Counted from the first letter of the stretch, positions 44,139 to 53,285 are shown. The stretch is DNA of 64,000 nucleotides from Actinomycetota bacterium (GCA_009702325.1 WLID01000008.1:22270-86269); one strand, 5' to 3'. Notes: generated from the letters alone by a model not told the origin. Made by a program: numbers and translations.

Positions 44139-45262
44139 GACGCCTCCCGCAGGATCTTGGCTGCGCGCTCACATTCCTCCTGCGTGGGAACGAGCGCGAT
44201 ACGAACATATCCCTCGCCCGCCGGGCCGAAGAACGCCCCAGGTGCAACGAGCAGACCTGATTCCAGCAGCTTCCGCGCGTACGCCTCGGACGAACCGTCA
44301 ATCGCAAGCCAAAGGAAGAACGTCGCTTCGCTGCCAGCGAGGCGCATTCCTGCTGCCTCAAGCGCGGGAAGAAGGATCTCCCGCTTGCGCGCGTACAGCG
44401 CGCGAACCTCGTCGACATGGGCCTCGTCGTGCCAGGCTGCGACCGAGGCACGTTGCACAAACTCCTGCGGCGCGGTGCCGACGCTCGGACGAAAGGCGCG
44501 GAGTGCATCGGCCAATTCAGGAGGCGCACACACAAAGCCCGAGCGATACCCGGTCATCGACGAGCGCTTCGAGAGGGTGTTGAACACGGCGACATGCGAG
44601 CGATCGGCGACCTGGAGCGCCGAAACGGGTGGCGTGTCAAACCACAGCTCTGAATACGCCTCGTCGGAGCACAAGATGAAGCCGTGGGCAGCAGCTCTCC
44701 CTGCGAGCTCTTCGTAGAACGAGAGTGGTGCCACTGCACCCGTCGGATTGTTGGGATACGAGATCCAGAACGCTGCGAGCTCATCCCAGTTGTCGATCGC
44801 ATCCAAGTCGGGGAGCCAGCCGGTGCTCTCACGCAACGGCACCGTCTGCACGGTCGCCCCAGCGAACAAGGCGCCCCGTTCGTAGACCGGATAGCCCGGT
44901 TCGGGAACGGCAATCACACGCCGCTCACCGAACACCACTTGGGCGAACGAGAAAATCGCCTCTTTCGAGCCGAGTGTCGGGACGATCTCGCGGTCGGCAT
45001 TGACGCTGATCCCGTAGCGGCGGGCAATCCACTCACCGATCGCCGCTCGCAACTCCGGTAGCCCGGCGGCACGCGGATAGCTCGACACTTCGGTGATGCC
45101 AGCAGCGAGCGCCTCGCGGATGAACGCCGGGGTCACTTCACGGGGATCGCCCACACCGAAGTCGATGACATCGATGCCTTTCGCCCTCGCCTCGGCACGC
45201 CAAGCATCAAGGCGGGCAAACGGATACTGGGCAAGCCCGGAGAGAACGGGGGAGAGCTGCAC
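44135..45262 (-). CDS. dapC: Succinyldiaminopimelate transaminase (class I aminotransferase)
   Basis: The protein has 375 residues. This PLP enzyme of fold type I converts N-succinyl-ketopimelate to N-succinyl-LL-DAP. Seen: DFGVGDPREVTPAFI, SYPRAAGLPELRAAIGEW, YPNNPTGAVAP, and the PLP Lys in TLSKRSSMTGYRSGF. The assignment rests on its place between dapD and dapE and on the actinobacterial DapC-like N-terminus. It starts 2 nt after dapE. Confidence 0.92.
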   Translation of the reverse strand: MQLSPVLSGLAQYPFARLDAWRAEARAKGIDVIDFGVGDPREVTPAFIREALAAGITEVSSYPRAAGLPELRAAIGEWIARRYGISVNADREIVPTLGSKEAIFSFAQVVFGERRVIAVPEPGYPVYERGALFAGATVQTVPLRESTGWLPDLDAIDNWDELAAFWISYPNNPTGAVAPLSFYEELAGRAAAHGFILCSDEAYSELWFDTPPVSALQVADRSHVAVFNTLSKRSSMTGYRSGFVCAPPELADALRAFRPSVGTAPQEFVQRASVAAWHDEAHVDEVRALYARKREILLPALEAAGMRLAGSEATFFLWLAIDGSSEAYARKLLESGLLVAPGAFFGPAGEGYVRIALVPTQEECERAAKILREAS

Positions 45263-45264
45263 GC

Positions 45265-46329
45265 TTACGCCTCGCCGGCGAGGAACCGCTGCAGTGAGCG
45301 GTACGTGTCCTCGAGTGCTGCAACAGAGACCTGCTCGTCTGCCTTGTGCGCGTACTTCGTCGCCCCGGGGCCGAGATTCACCGCGTCAAGCCCGCGGGCG
45401 GCGAAGTCAGCGACGTTCGTCCACGCCTGCTTCGGCTGCAGTTCAAAGTCGCCAGCTCGACGCAATGCGTCGAGCACCTGTGACCCCTGGGCGACATGTG
45501 CCGACGGCGAGTTGTGGAGCACCTCGACGGAGGGTCCAGCAAGTTCGCGGAGACGTGCCTCAGCCTCTTCGGCCGAGCGGTTCGGGGCATAGCGGAAGTT
45601 CAACGTGCACTCCACGCGTGCGGGAATCACGTTTGACGCCGTGCCGCCCTGGATCTTCGTGACGCTCAGCACCTCGCGGAACAGGAGACCATCAATCACG
45701 ACGTCATTCGGTTCGAGCGTGAGAATGTCGGCCAGGCCGGCAAACGCTTTGGCAATCGCGTTTTCGCCCTGCCACGGTCGCGCAGAATGGGCTGCCTTGC
45801 CCTCGAACACGAGCCGGGCGTTGAGGTTGCCGAGGCAGCCGAGCTGCAACGTGTTGTCGGTCGGTTCCAGGCAGATGACGAGCGCGGCGGTGTCGATCAC
45901 CGGATTGCGTTCGAACACGGCTGGAAGCGGATTGACGTCGGCGCCAAGCTCCTCGCGCGGGAAGAACAGGAAACCAAGGTCGTAGGCCCGCTCGGCGCCG
46001 AGCGCCCAGTCGGCGATCTCGATCATCACCGCCAGGCCGCCTTTCATGTCCGTCGAGCCAAGCCCGAACACGACGCCGTCCTCGATACGGCCGGGAATGT
46101 TGTCCTGCGCCGGCACCGTGTCGGTGTGCCCGGCAAGGATCACGAGGGGACGGGGCCGCTCGCTCTGCAGCAGGTAGAGGAGCGACTCGCCGTCGTCGAA
46201 CGCAGGCGCAAACGGCATCGCGCGCTTGACGTAGGAGTACGCCTCTTGCTCGTGCAGTGACTCCGACGGGATGTTCACAAGCGCCAGCGTGCGGGCGCCG
46301 AGATCGGGGTGGGGGGTCTGGCCGGGCAT
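45265..46329 (-). CDS. dapE: Succinyl-diaminopimelate desuccinylase
   Basis: The protein has 354 residues from ATG 46329. This M20 zinc peptidase-fold enzyme releases LL-DAP. Seen: LAGHTDTVPAQ (zinc His and catalytic Asp), GLGSTDMKGGLAVM (bridging Asp), FFPREELGAD (Glu pair), the dimerisation domain with KAAHSARPWQGENAI, and terminal YAHKADEQV (zinc His). The short upstream extension to 46350 is rejected because it runs into hflX. Only 11 bp separate its start from that of divergent hflX. Confidence 0.94.
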   Translation of the reverse strand: MPGQTPHPDLGARTLALVNIPSESLHEQEAYSYVKRAMPFAPAFDDGESLLYLLQSERPRPLVILAGHTDTVPAQDNIPGRIEDGVVFGLGSTDMKGGLAVMIEIADWALGAERAYDLGFLFFPREELGADVNPLPAVFERNPVIDTAALVICLEPTDNTLQLGCLGNLNARLVFEGKAAHSARPWQGENAIAKAFAGLADILTLEPNDVVIDGLLFREVLSVTKIQGGTASNVIPARVECTLNFRYAPNRSAEEAEARLRELAGPSVEVLHNSPSAHVAQGSQVLDALRRAGDFELQPKQAWTNVADFAARGLDAVNLGPGATKYAHKADEQVSVAALEDTYRSLQRFLAGEA

Positions 46330-46340
46330 AATGAGCTGTG

Positions 46341-47633
46341 ATGATCCCACACACCCCGGAGCCGGAGCGCGGGTTAGTGCTCGCAGTCCTGGCTCAGGGT
46401 ACGGATCCTGACCACGAACTGGCAGAAGTCGAGGAGCTTTCTCGCACCGCCGGCCTCGACATCGTCGGCCGAATCGTGCAGCACCGTTCGCATCCTGCGC
46501 GTCGCACGTACGTCGGCAGCGGCAAGATCGAAGAGCTCAAGGAGCAGTACGAGGCCGCTGAAGCGGAGTGCTTGATCGTCGACGACGAGCTCGATCCGAC
46601 GCAGCAGCGCTACCTCGAAGACACCCTCAAGACGCGCGTGATCGACCGGACGCAGCTGATCCTCGACATCTTCGCCCAGCACGCGGTGTCGGCGGAGGGA
46701 AAGCTCCAAGTTGAGCTCGCGCAGCTCGAATACAACCTGCCACGGATGCGCGGCATGTGGCAGCACCTCGAGCGTCTCGGCGGCGGTGTCGGCACGCGAG
46801 GCCCGGGCGAATCGCAGCTTGAAACAGACCGCCGTCTCGCACGGCGTCGCGTCGCGATCCTGAAGCGACGCCTCAAGGAGCTTGAGCAGCAGCGCACGAT
46901 CCGTCGGAAGGAACGCCGACGATCAGAGACGCCCACTGTCGCCCTCGCTGGCTACACGAACGTTGGTAAGTCGACGCTGCTGAATGCACTGACAGGCGCC
47001 GATGTATCCGTGCGAAACCGGCTGTTCGAGACGCTCGATCCGACGACCCGCAGCTACGAGTTCGAGGGGCGCAAGTACCTCGTGACCGATACTGTCGGTT
47101 TTATCCGCCGACTGCCAACTCAGCTCGTCGAAGGCTTCGCGGCAACGCTCGAAGAGACCCTCGTCGCCGACATGGTGCTGCATGTGATCGACGCGTCTGC
47201 ACCCGAAGACGAGGTCGACACGATGATTCGTGCCGTCGAAGACGTTCTCGGCGAGATCGGCGCCGATGAGCTTCCGATTGAGCTCGTTCTCAACAAGATC
47301 GATCGCCTCGACGAGCTCGGTCGACGCCGGGTCGCGAACCGCTTTCCGCGATGCCCGATGGTCTCCGCAGTCACCGGTGAGGGGCTGCCTGAGCTGCGGG
47401 AACGCATTGCCGAGAAGTTTGCGTCCCGCACCGAAGAGGTTCAGCTCCTCGTTCCGTATGGCGACGGCGCACGGCTCTCCGAGCTGTACGCGCTCGGCGC
47501 TCCGATCGATGGGCGCGAGGACACTCCGGAGGGCGTGCTCGTGCACGCCCGTCTCCCGCGACGTGAGATTGCGCGGTTCGCGGCGTTCCTGATCGCTGAC
47601 GACACGCGAGATGCTTCAGTGCGGCCAGCATGA
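46341..47633 (+). CDS. hflX: GTPase HflX
   Basis: The protein has 430 residues from ATG 46341 (GTG 46338 adjoins). HflX splits stalled ribosomes. In order: the N-terminal HflX domain with RTYVGSGKIEELK, a basic coiled linker with GPGESQLETDRRLARRRVAILKRRLKEL, the G domain with GYTNVGKSTLLNAL, DTVGFIRRLP and NKIDRLD, and a short C-terminal domain. CATAAT at 46327-46332 is 8 nt before the start. It overlaps dut by 4 nt. Confidence 0.95.
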   Translation: MIPHTPEPERGLVLAVLAQGTDPDHELAEVEELSRTAGLDIVGRIVQHRSHPARRTYVGSGKIEELKEQYEAAEAECLIVDDELDPTQQRYLEDTLKTRVIDRTQLILDIFAQHAVSAEGKLQVELAQLEYNLPRMRGMWQHLERLGGGVGTRGPGESQLETDRRLARRRVAILKRRLKELEQQRTIRRKERRRSETPTVALAGYTNVGKSTLLNALTGADVSVRNRLFETLDPTTRSYEFEGRKYLVTDTVGFIRRLPTQLVEGFAATLEETLVADMVLHVIDASAPEDEVDTMIRAVEDVLGEIGADELPIELVLNKIDRLDELGRRRVANRFPRCPMVSAVTGEGLPELRERIAEKFASRTEEVQLLVPYGDGARLSELYALGAPIDGREDTPEGVLVHARLPRREIARFAAFLIADDTRDASVRPA

Positions 47634-48064
47634 TCGAGCTGCCAATCAAGAGACTGCACCCCGATGCGGTGATTCCTGTTCGTGCCTACGCAGGAGACGC
47701 AGGGCTCGACCTCGCGGCCTGCGAGCGTGTGGAACTTGAGCCAGGGCAGCGCGCCCTCGTTGGCATCGGCCTCGCCGTGGCGATTCCCGAAGGGCATGCG
47801 GGGTACGTGCAGCCACGATCAGGGCTTGCGACCAAGCACGGGATTTCGATCGTGAACTCGCCTGGGCTCGTCGATAGTGGCTACCGCGGGGAGCTGAAGG
47901 TGACGCTGCTCAACACCGATCTCACAGAGTCGTTCCTCGTTGAGCCAGGAATGAGGATCGCCCAGCTCGTCGTGCTACAGATCCCTGAGGTGCGCCCGTT
48001 CGAGGTCAACGATCTGCCTGATACTGAGCGTGGCGACCGAGGGTTCGGTTCCTCGAGCGTCTGA
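47630..48064 (+). CDS. dut: Deoxyuridine 5'-triphosphate nucleotidohydrolase
   Basis: The protein has 144 residues. The trimeric dUTPase makes dUMP and keeps uracil out of DNA. The five conserved motifs are visible, including AGDAGLDLAA, PRSGLATKHGI, NSPGLVDSGYRGELKV, RIAQLVV and the C-terminal RGDRGFGSSS-type arm (here RGDRGFGSS). The ATGA overlap with hflX indicates co-transcription. Confidence 0.96.
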   Translation: MIELPIKRLHPDAVIPVRAYAGDAGLDLAACERVELEPGQRALVGIGLAVAIPEGHAGYVQPRSGLATKHGISIVNSPGLVDSGYRGELKVTLLNTDLTESFLVEPGMRIAQLVVLQIPEVRPFEVNDLPDTERGDRGFGSSSV

Positions 48065-48070
48065 GGCGAC

Positions 48071-48526
48071 GTGGGTCAACCGCGCATCCGCGTTGCTGCG
48101 TTGCTCCGCTGGAATGGCCGGATCTTGCTGTGCCGTCAGGAGAAGCTAGGGAAGTCGTACTGGCTCTTGCCGGGAGGAGGCGTCGAAGGCGGCGAAACGT
48201 TGGTGCAGGCGTTGCACCGCGAGCTGATCGAAGAGCTTGGGCTCACCGACGATCTTCCGCTCGAAGGCCCGATAGCTGTTGCGGAGTCGATCGCACCGGA
48301 CTGGAGCGCGGGCGACCGGCACATCGTCCACGTGATCTTCGCGGCCGATCTCTCGCACCGCTCTCTGGAAGACGTGGCGCCGCAGGACGCGGCGATTCGT
48401 GGCACGCGGCTGTTTACGGCAGAGGAGATTGAGGAGATCGTCGTGCACCCGCCGATTAAGCGGTTTGTCACACGGTGGCGCCCAGGTGATCCCGCGGCCT
48501 ATCTCGGGTCACTCTGGACGAGGTAG
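48071..48526 (+). CDS. NUDIX hydrolase
   Basis: The protein has 151 residues from GTG 48071, 6 nt after dut. A complete Nudix box is present (GGGVEGGETLVQALHRELIEELG, G-x5-E-x7-RE-x2-EE-x-G, near residues 35-57). The ILLCRQEK and YWLLPGGGVE strands are normal for the fold. Pairing with dut suggests nucleotide-pool cleaning, but the substrate is not evident. It ends only 4 nt from the convergent gatD stop. Confidence 0.9.
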   Translation: MGQPRIRVAALLRWNGRILLCRQEKLGKSYWLLPGGGVEGGETLVQALHRELIEELGLTDDLPLEGPIAVAESIAPDWSAGDRHIVHVIFAADLSHRSLEDVAPQDAAIRGTRLFTAEEIEEIVVHPPIKRFVTRWRPGDPAAYLGSLWTR

Positions 48527-48530
48527 TGCG

Positions 48531-49271
48531 CTAACGGCCGCCACGAGTGCGGGCGCGACCGGCGGCAACCTCGTGCGCTGCTCGCTCGAGCGTGTCGTCA
48601 ATCGGGCTCAACTCGATGGGGCGACCCGTCTGGTGTTCAAGTGCCTCGGAGAGTAGGCGGTCGGCAAACCACGGGTTGCGGGGGAGCAGCGGGCCGTGGA
48701 GGTACGTTCCGTAGGCGCGGCCGACGCGGCAGCCCTCGGCGTGGCTCTCCCCGTCGTTGCCGTAGCCCGCGATAACGCGGCCGAGCGGCTCCGCGCCCGC
48801 GTCGAGTGTCGTTCGCCCTGCGTGATTCTCGAAGCCCGCGAGCGTGGAACCTTCAGCCCAATCGCACGAGAGCAGCACGTCACCAATCAGCCGGCGCGTT
48901 CCGGCGACGGTCTCTGCCGGCAGCAGACCCACGCCAGGTAGGTCAACTCCTGAGGTATCGCGGTAGCCCCGTCCAAGGAGCTGATAGCCGCCACAGACGG
49001 CAAGAAAGACCGCGCCGTCGTCGTGTGCGCTGCGTAGCGTCGTTGCGCGACGTGCGAGGTCGGAAGCGACGAGTTGCTGCTCTCGATCCTGGCCGCCTCC
49101 GAGGTAGTAGAGATCGAAGTCGGCCGGGTCAAGGCGATCGCCGAGCGTGATCGCCGTCACGTGTAACGCATGCCCGCGCGCCTGGGCACGCGTGGCGAGC
49201 ACCGCGATGTTGCCGCGATCGGCATAGATATTGAGGAGCTCGGGGTACAGGTGCGCGACACGGATATTCAT
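48531..49271 (-). CDS. gatD: Lipid II glutaminyl amidotransferase GatD (class I GATase)
   Basis: The protein has 246 residues. Seen: the CobB/CobQ-like glutaminase fold, the nucleophile in FLAVCGGYQLLG (near residue 94), the GFENHAGRTTL segment and the catalytic His in YGTYLHGPLLPRNP. It supplies ammonia to MurT, which amidates D-iGlu of lipid II, a step important for transpeptidase action in Gram-positives. The start overlaps the murT stop by 4 nt, the usual pairing. Confidence 0.93.
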   Translation of the reverse strand: MNIRVAHLYPELLNIYADRGNIAVLATRAQARGHALHVTAITLGDRLDPADFDLYYLGGGQDREQQLVASDLARRATTLRSAHDDGAVFLAVCGGYQLLGRGYRDTSGVDLPGVGLLPAETVAGTRRLIGDVLLSCDWAEGSTLAGFENHAGRTTLDAGAEPLGRVIAGYGNDGESHAEGCRVGRAYGTYLHGPLLPRNPWFADRLLSEALEHQTGRPIELSPIDDTLERAAHEVAAGRARTRGGR

Positions 49272-50647
49272 TCGTCCGCCTCCCAGTAGTCACGTAGACC
49301 GCCGCGCGCCGCCGCTACTCCCCGTAGCTCGACCATTGCGGTGTAGGTAGGAAGCACCGTCAGCTCGCCGCCCGCCGGGGTCAGAGCAAGACCGCGATCG
49401 AGCGCCCGTTCAAGGTCGTGCACGACCTCAATGCGATCGCGATGCAGACCTGCGTAGGCGAAACGAAGCGCAAGCTCCTCGGCCCGAGAGCCTGTCGCGA
49501 CAAGCCGTTCCAGCCCATGCGCGAGCGGCTCAAAGTCGACGTCCCAGATCCACGACACGTCGCGTCCATCAGCGATCTCGTCGTTCAGCGCAATCACCGC
49601 AGTCGTGGGTGCCTCGCCGGATACGAGCGTCCGAACCACCTCGTTGGCACCCGCAGGGTTCTTGATCAGGAGCAGCAGCACCGTGCGGTCGCTGGTTGGG
49701 ATGCGCTCGAAGCGACCCCAGGCGGCGCTAAATGCCCCGAGGCCCGCAGCGATGTCGGCAGCGCTGGCACCACAGGCGTGCGCAAGCGCGGCAGCAGCGA
49801 GAGCGTTGTAGACGTTGTAGAGACCAGGCACCGCAAGGTCGACATGAGCGGACGCGCCACCGAGGTCGATGGTGAACGTCGAGCCGTTGAGGCCGTGCAA
49901 CGCGATCTCGCTAGCGACGACGTCGAGGCGTGGTCGATGCTCGCCGCAGGTTGCGCAGCGGAAGTCGCCAAGGTGACCGCTGTAGATCGCTGCGTACCGG
50001 TAAGCGCTGCCACAGGTCGTGCAATAGACGGAGTCGACGGCATGTTGGAGGTCGGGCAACGCGTGGCGCGGATCGTCGATCCCGAACAGCACCGCGTTTG
50101 CCCGTCCGCGTGCGAGAGCCGCGAGGCGTGGATCGTCGGCATTGACGACGAGCACCGCGTGGGACGCGCGAATCGCGACCTCCCACCGGTTGGCGACGTG
50201 CTCGAGCTCGCCATATCGGTCGAGCTGATCGCGGAAGAGGTTCCCGAGCAGCAGAACGTGTGGTGCGAGAGCTGAGGCGACGGTTGGCAGTGCGGCCTCA
50301 TCGACCTCCAGCACGGCACGGCGCCGCGAGCGGCGGGGTGCGAGGAGCGCCGAAGCCACGCCTGAAACGAGGTTTGCACCGCCGGGGTTCGCCAAGACCG
50401 GAGCGCGACGCTCCAGGATGCTCGTCGCCATTGCGGCTGTCGTTGTCTTGCCGTTCGTCGCTGAAACGAGCGCGACACCGTCGGGGAGTCGCGCTGCGAG
50501 CGCCGTGACAGCGCCCGGATCGACACGCCAGAGTGCCTTGCCTGGCAGCGTCGTGCCACCGCCGCGGCCCGTTGCGCGGGAGATGCTGCCAAGCAGGCGA
50601 AAGGCGGCCGCTTCGGCAGGGAGGAGGAGGGACCGCATTCTGCCCAC
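49268..50647 (-). CDS. murT: Lipid II isoglutaminyl synthase subunit MurT
   Basis: The protein has 459 residues from GTG 50647. This Mur-ligase-like ATPase partners GatD. Seen: the ATP loop SATNGKTTTAAM, a Cys4 zinc ribbon (CTTCG and CATCG, characteristic of MurT), LLLLIKNPAGANEVVRTL and a C-terminal DUF1727 domain. AGAGG 4 nt before GTG 50647, and AGCCTA on the plus strand (TAGGCT on its own) 10 nt before it, support this start over ATG 50638 or the longer frame. Confidence 0.93.
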   Translation of the reverse strand: MGRMRSLLLPAEAAAFRLLGSISRATGRGGGTTLPGKALWRVDPGAVTALAARLPDGVALVSATNGKTTTAAMATSILERRAPVLANPGGANLVSGVASALLAPRRSRRRAVLEVDEAALPTVASALAPHVLLLGNLFRDQLDRYGELEHVANRWEVAIRASHAVLVVNADDPRLAALARGRANAVLFGIDDPRHALPDLQHAVDSVYCTTCGSAYRYAAIYSGHLGDFRCATCGEHRPRLDVVASEIALHGLNGSTFTIDLGGASAHVDLAVPGLYNVYNALAAAALAHACGASAADIAAGLGAFSAAWGRFERIPTSDRTVLLLLIKNPAGANEVVRTLVSGEAPTTAVIALNDEIADGRDVSWIWDVDFEPLAHGLERLVATGSRAEELALRFAYAGLHRDRIEVVHDLERALDRGLALTPAGGELTVLPTYTAMVELRGVAAARGGLRDYWEADE

Positions 50648-50728
50648 GAGACCTCTCAGCCTATGCGCCACGGTGAGGCCGCGCACACCGGACTGGTGCT
50701 GCAACGAGCGCGGTACACGCGCGTGCGT

Positions 50729-50756
50729 TTGCAACCGCCTTGTTTGGCTCTACCAT
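50729..50756 (+). promoter_or_regulatory. Candidate promoter of the leaderless repeat-protein gene
   Basis: TTGCAA (50729-50734) and TACCAT (50751-50756) are separated by 16 nt, and the -10 ends 8 nt before ATG 50765. This is one of few leaderless promoters here with a plausible -35. Confidence 0.5.
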
Positions 50757-50764
50757 TGACGGCG

Positions 50765-51460
50765 ATGGGCGTCTACCGCGCGAAGGTGGCGATCGACCCG
50801 AGCACGCTCGCGGAGTTCCGGGCCGATCTACGGCGTCGCTACAGCGACGAGCAGATTCTCGCGGAGCTTCGCGGTTGCGCCGAGCGGCTGGGGCGCTCAC
50901 CGACGATGAGGGAGTTCGCAGCCGATGAGCTGACAACGGCTCATCCGCAGACCGTGGTCGAGCATTTCGGCACGTGGAACGACGCTAAACGTGCGGCAGG
51001 CCTGGTTCCACGTCGACATGCTTCGCGTGAGGAACTCCTCGAGCAGCTCCGGTCGCTCGGCCGTGAGCTCGGGCGGATCCCGACCTCCCGCGATCTCGAC
51101 GAGCACCGGGGTCGAGTTCCGTCGACGTCGCTCGTGTGGAAGACCTTTGGGTCGCTCGCCGCGGCGTTGCACGAGGCAGGGTTCGATGTTCCCCTCGGCG
51201 AGGAGCGCCTCGAGCGAGCGCTAAATGAGGGTGCGGCACTGGCGTTGGTGCTCGGTCGCCTGCCACGGTTCACCGATTGGCGTGATGCGCGCGAGGCCGG
51301 AGCGACGTTGACGCTCACCGAGTGGCAGGTCTACCGCATGTTTGAGCCGCGACGTGGAGCATGGTCCGCGTTTCAATACCGCGTACGCGAACGGCTCCTC
51401 GAGCGCGGAGCGCGGGTCGAACGTGACGGGTCTGTCGCGCCGGGGGCCGTGGAGCCGTAA
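50765..51460 (+). CDS. Homing-endonuclease-associated repeat protein
   Basis: The protein has 231 residues from ATG 50765. Two clear repeats of about 55 residues share [21 protein letters not shown]...[17 protein letters not shown] and [21 protein letters not shown]...[18 protein letters not shown] third degraded copy covers about 135-200. This HNH-associated repeat (a helical, probably DNA-binding unit) normally sits beside HNH nucleases, but no nuclease domain is present. It lies directly before the sigma-factor gene, so a transcriptional role is possible (inference). Confidence 0.8.
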   Translation: MGVYRAKVAIDPSTLAEFRADLRRRYSDEQILAELRGCAERLGRSPTMREFAADELTTAHPQTVVEHFGTWNDAKRAAGLVPRRHASREELLEQLRSLGRELGRIPTSRDLDEHRGRVPSTSLVWKTFGSLAAALHEAGFDVPLGEERLERALNEGAALALVLGRLPRFTDWRDAREAGATLTLTEWQVYRMFEPRRGAWSAFQYRVRERLLERGARVERDGSVAPGAVEP

Positions 51461-51500
51461 CGACGGCTACGCAGGGCCAAATTTCACGCTAAACCGGCCG

Positions 51501-52463
51501 ATGACCGCTTGTACCGAACCGGTACAAGCGATGCTGACCCAATCACACGAGACAGAACACGAGGCAGAACCCGAGCTGGCGCTCCTGCCGCCGCTTGGCG
51601 ACACGGAGGAAGAGCATGACGACCTGGTCGCGGAGGCGTCGGAGACAGCCGACCCGCTGCTCGTGTACATCCGCCAGATCGGTGACGGGCCACTTCTGAC
51701 CCGCGATGAAGAGCGCGAGCTCGCCCGGCGCAAAGACGCGGGTGATGAAGGCGCGAAGCGCCGCCTCATCGAGTGCAACCTCCGACTTGTGCTGTCGATC
51801 GCCAAGGCCTACACGCGTTCGGGTGTGCCGCTGCTCGATCTCGTGCAGGAAGGGAACCTTGGCCTGATTCGTGCCGTTGAGAAGTTCGACTACACGCTCG
51901 GGTACAAGCTCTCGACGTACGCGACCTGGTGGATCCGTCAAGCAATCGGGCGGGCGCTCGATGAGCAGAGCCGCACAATTCGGCTCCCGGCGCACATCTC
52001 GCTTGAGGTGCGTCGTGCGCAGACCGCGCGTCGCCGTCTCGGCCAACGGCTCGATCGGGAACCGACCGAGGCCGAGATCGCCGCAGAGGCCGGCATGGAA
52101 CCGTCGCGCGTCAAGCACATCCTCGGGATCGTGTCTGATGCGATCTCACTCGATACGCCGATTGGTGACGACGGCGGGGCCGTCGCAGACACCGTCGAGG
52201 ACACCTCGGGAATCAGTCCAGACGTCCAGACGCAGGAGCGGGCACGCGACAACGAGATCGCTGACGCTGTGAACTCGCTCGAGGCGCGGCTGAAGCTCGT
52301 GGTCGTACGACGGTTCGGTTTGGACGGTCAGGCACCCGAGACACTCGAACAAGTTGCAACGCGTTTGCAGGTGACGCGCGAGCGCGTGCGCCAGCTCGAG
52401 ACACGTGCGTTGAAAGAGTTGCGGCGCCACAATCCCGCCCTGCAGCAGTATCTGCAGGTCTAG
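51501..52463 (+). CDS. Primary-type (group 1/2) RNA polymerase sigma-70 factor
   Basis: The protein has 320 residues from ATG 51501 (ATG 51531 also possible). Seen: region 1.2 ([17 protein letters not shown]), region 2 with [31 protein letters not shown] and the -10-recognising [25 protein letters not shown], region 3, and region 4 HTH ([29 protein letters not shown]). There is no long region 1.1. It may be the housekeeping factor or a close HrdB-like paralogue. An inverted repeat lies within the first codons. Confidence 0.92.
   Translation: MTACTEPVQAMLTQSHETEHEAEPELALLPPLGDTEEEHDDLVAEASETADPLLVYIRQIGDGPLLTRDEERELARRKDAGDEGAKRRLIECNLRLVLSIAKAYTRSGVPLLDLVQEGNLGLIRAVEKFDYTLGYKLSTYATWWIRQAIGRALDEQSRTIRLPAHISLEVRRAQTARRRLGQRLDREPTEAEIAAEAGMEPSRVKHILGIVSDAISLDTPIGDDGGAVADTVEDTSGISPDVQTQERARDNEIADAVNSLEARLKLVVVRRFGLDGQAPETLEQVATRLQVTRERVRQLETRALKELRRHNPALQQYLQV
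51510..51526. promoter_or_regulatory. Inverted repeat at the start of the sigma gene
   Basis: TGTACCG-AAC-CGGTACA is a 7-bp inverted repeat. It lies in codons 4-9 from ATG 51501 or 4 nt before ATG 51531. It may be an operator, or a hairpin that controls initiation. Confidence 0.4.
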
Positions 52464-53066
52464 AGCACGCGCTCATTGCCTCGCTCGCTGTCGTCTGGGC
52501 ATTTTCGAATGCACGCACGATAAGATGCGTTATGTCAAGTCGGAAGAGATGAAGTCTCTCCAATCGAGCAGCGCGCCTCCAACCTTTCACGAGAGCCCGT
52601 CTTCCGGCACTGGCTGCTTCTCGTATTGGGCACGTGTAGTGCCGACGGTGCTATCCGTGCTCGAGCCAAATACCAGCTGTTTGCTGCCTGTTTACCCCGG
52701 CGTAACACCTCGGCCTGGTTCTCCACCGATGAGGCTGCTTTGCACAGAGTTGTCCCCACCTGCGACGTTGATCTGTAACGAACCTGTGAAGGCTCTCGGC
52801 GGTGCGGTCGACCACTGATCCGTCGATTCGTGCGCAAATTGCACCAAAGCGGAACGGCCCCGCCCTTGCGATGAGCGTGTGCTCCCCCTACTCTCGTTCT
52901 TGCACCGAGGACGGAGCGCGAGTAGGTCGAATCCGAGCCCGAGGGCCGTACGCGGAAGCGGAAAGCCAGCAGGCACGGGGGACGAAAGCGCCACCGCCTC
53001 GGTGAATTTTTTTGGTCCGGCGGCTCTTTCGCACGAGCGCCTCGCGGCGGGTTATTCTTCCGCGGT
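52464..53066. other. Noncoding stretch, possible structured RNA
   Basis: There are 603 nt without a believable gene on either strand. It contains complementary blocks (CCTACTC near 52889 with GAGTAGG near 52918) and ends in a plus-strand terminator at 52992-53013, implying a transcript that is not the downstream gene, which has its own -10. I could not match it to RNase P RNA, tmRNA, SRP RNA or a tRNA. Confidence 0.4.
52992..53013 (+). terminator. Rho-independent terminator
   Basis: CACCG (52992-52996) and CGGTG (53000-53004) form a short GC stem, followed by AA and seven T residues. It ends either a long sigma-factor 3' UTR or an independent RNA. Confidence 0.7.
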
Positions 53067-53264
53067 ATGGGTCGCTTCCGTCTCCCCGCTCTGGATCACG
53101 GCGTCGTGTCGTTCCTGTGGGCAGTCGCCCTTGGCGTCTACATCTGGTTGCTCGGGCTCGCGGTTGGTTTCGGTAAACCGACGTCCGTCATCCTCGCCGC
53201 CGTCTCCGGGTGCGCGATCTTTCTGTTCGTCCGCCTCTACGGCGAAGACGACTACCCGAACTGA
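53067..53264 (+). CDS. Small two-helix membrane protein
   Basis: The protein has 65 residues from ATG 53067. Two hydrophobic segments (about 12-35 and 39-56) are joined by GFGKPTS, with an acidic end EDDYPN. TATTCT (53053-53058) lies 8 nt before the start, as for other leaderless genes here, which supports it being real. A small CGCCC-GGC-GGGCG hairpin (53266-53278) follows and is shared with convergent apt. Function unknown. Confidence 0.65.
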   Translation: MGRFRLPALDHGVVSFLWAVALGVYIWLLGLAVGFGKPTSVILAAVSGCAIFLFVRLYGEDDYPN

Positions 53265-53285
53265 CGCCCGGCGGGCGCTTGAGCT

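Noticed and set aside
52525..52837. Two opposing small ORFs in the large gap
   Set aside because: Low-complexity Ser/Pro/Arg composition, no promoter-start pattern and no family resemblance; the region is better read as noncoding.
52464..53066. RNase P RNA, tmRNA, SRP RNA or tRNA in the gap
   Set aside because: I found no GAGGAAAGTCC-type P4 sequence, no tmRNA tag or ends and no SRP tetraloop context. GGTCGAATCC near 52925 resembles a T-loop but lacks the proper TTC and stems.
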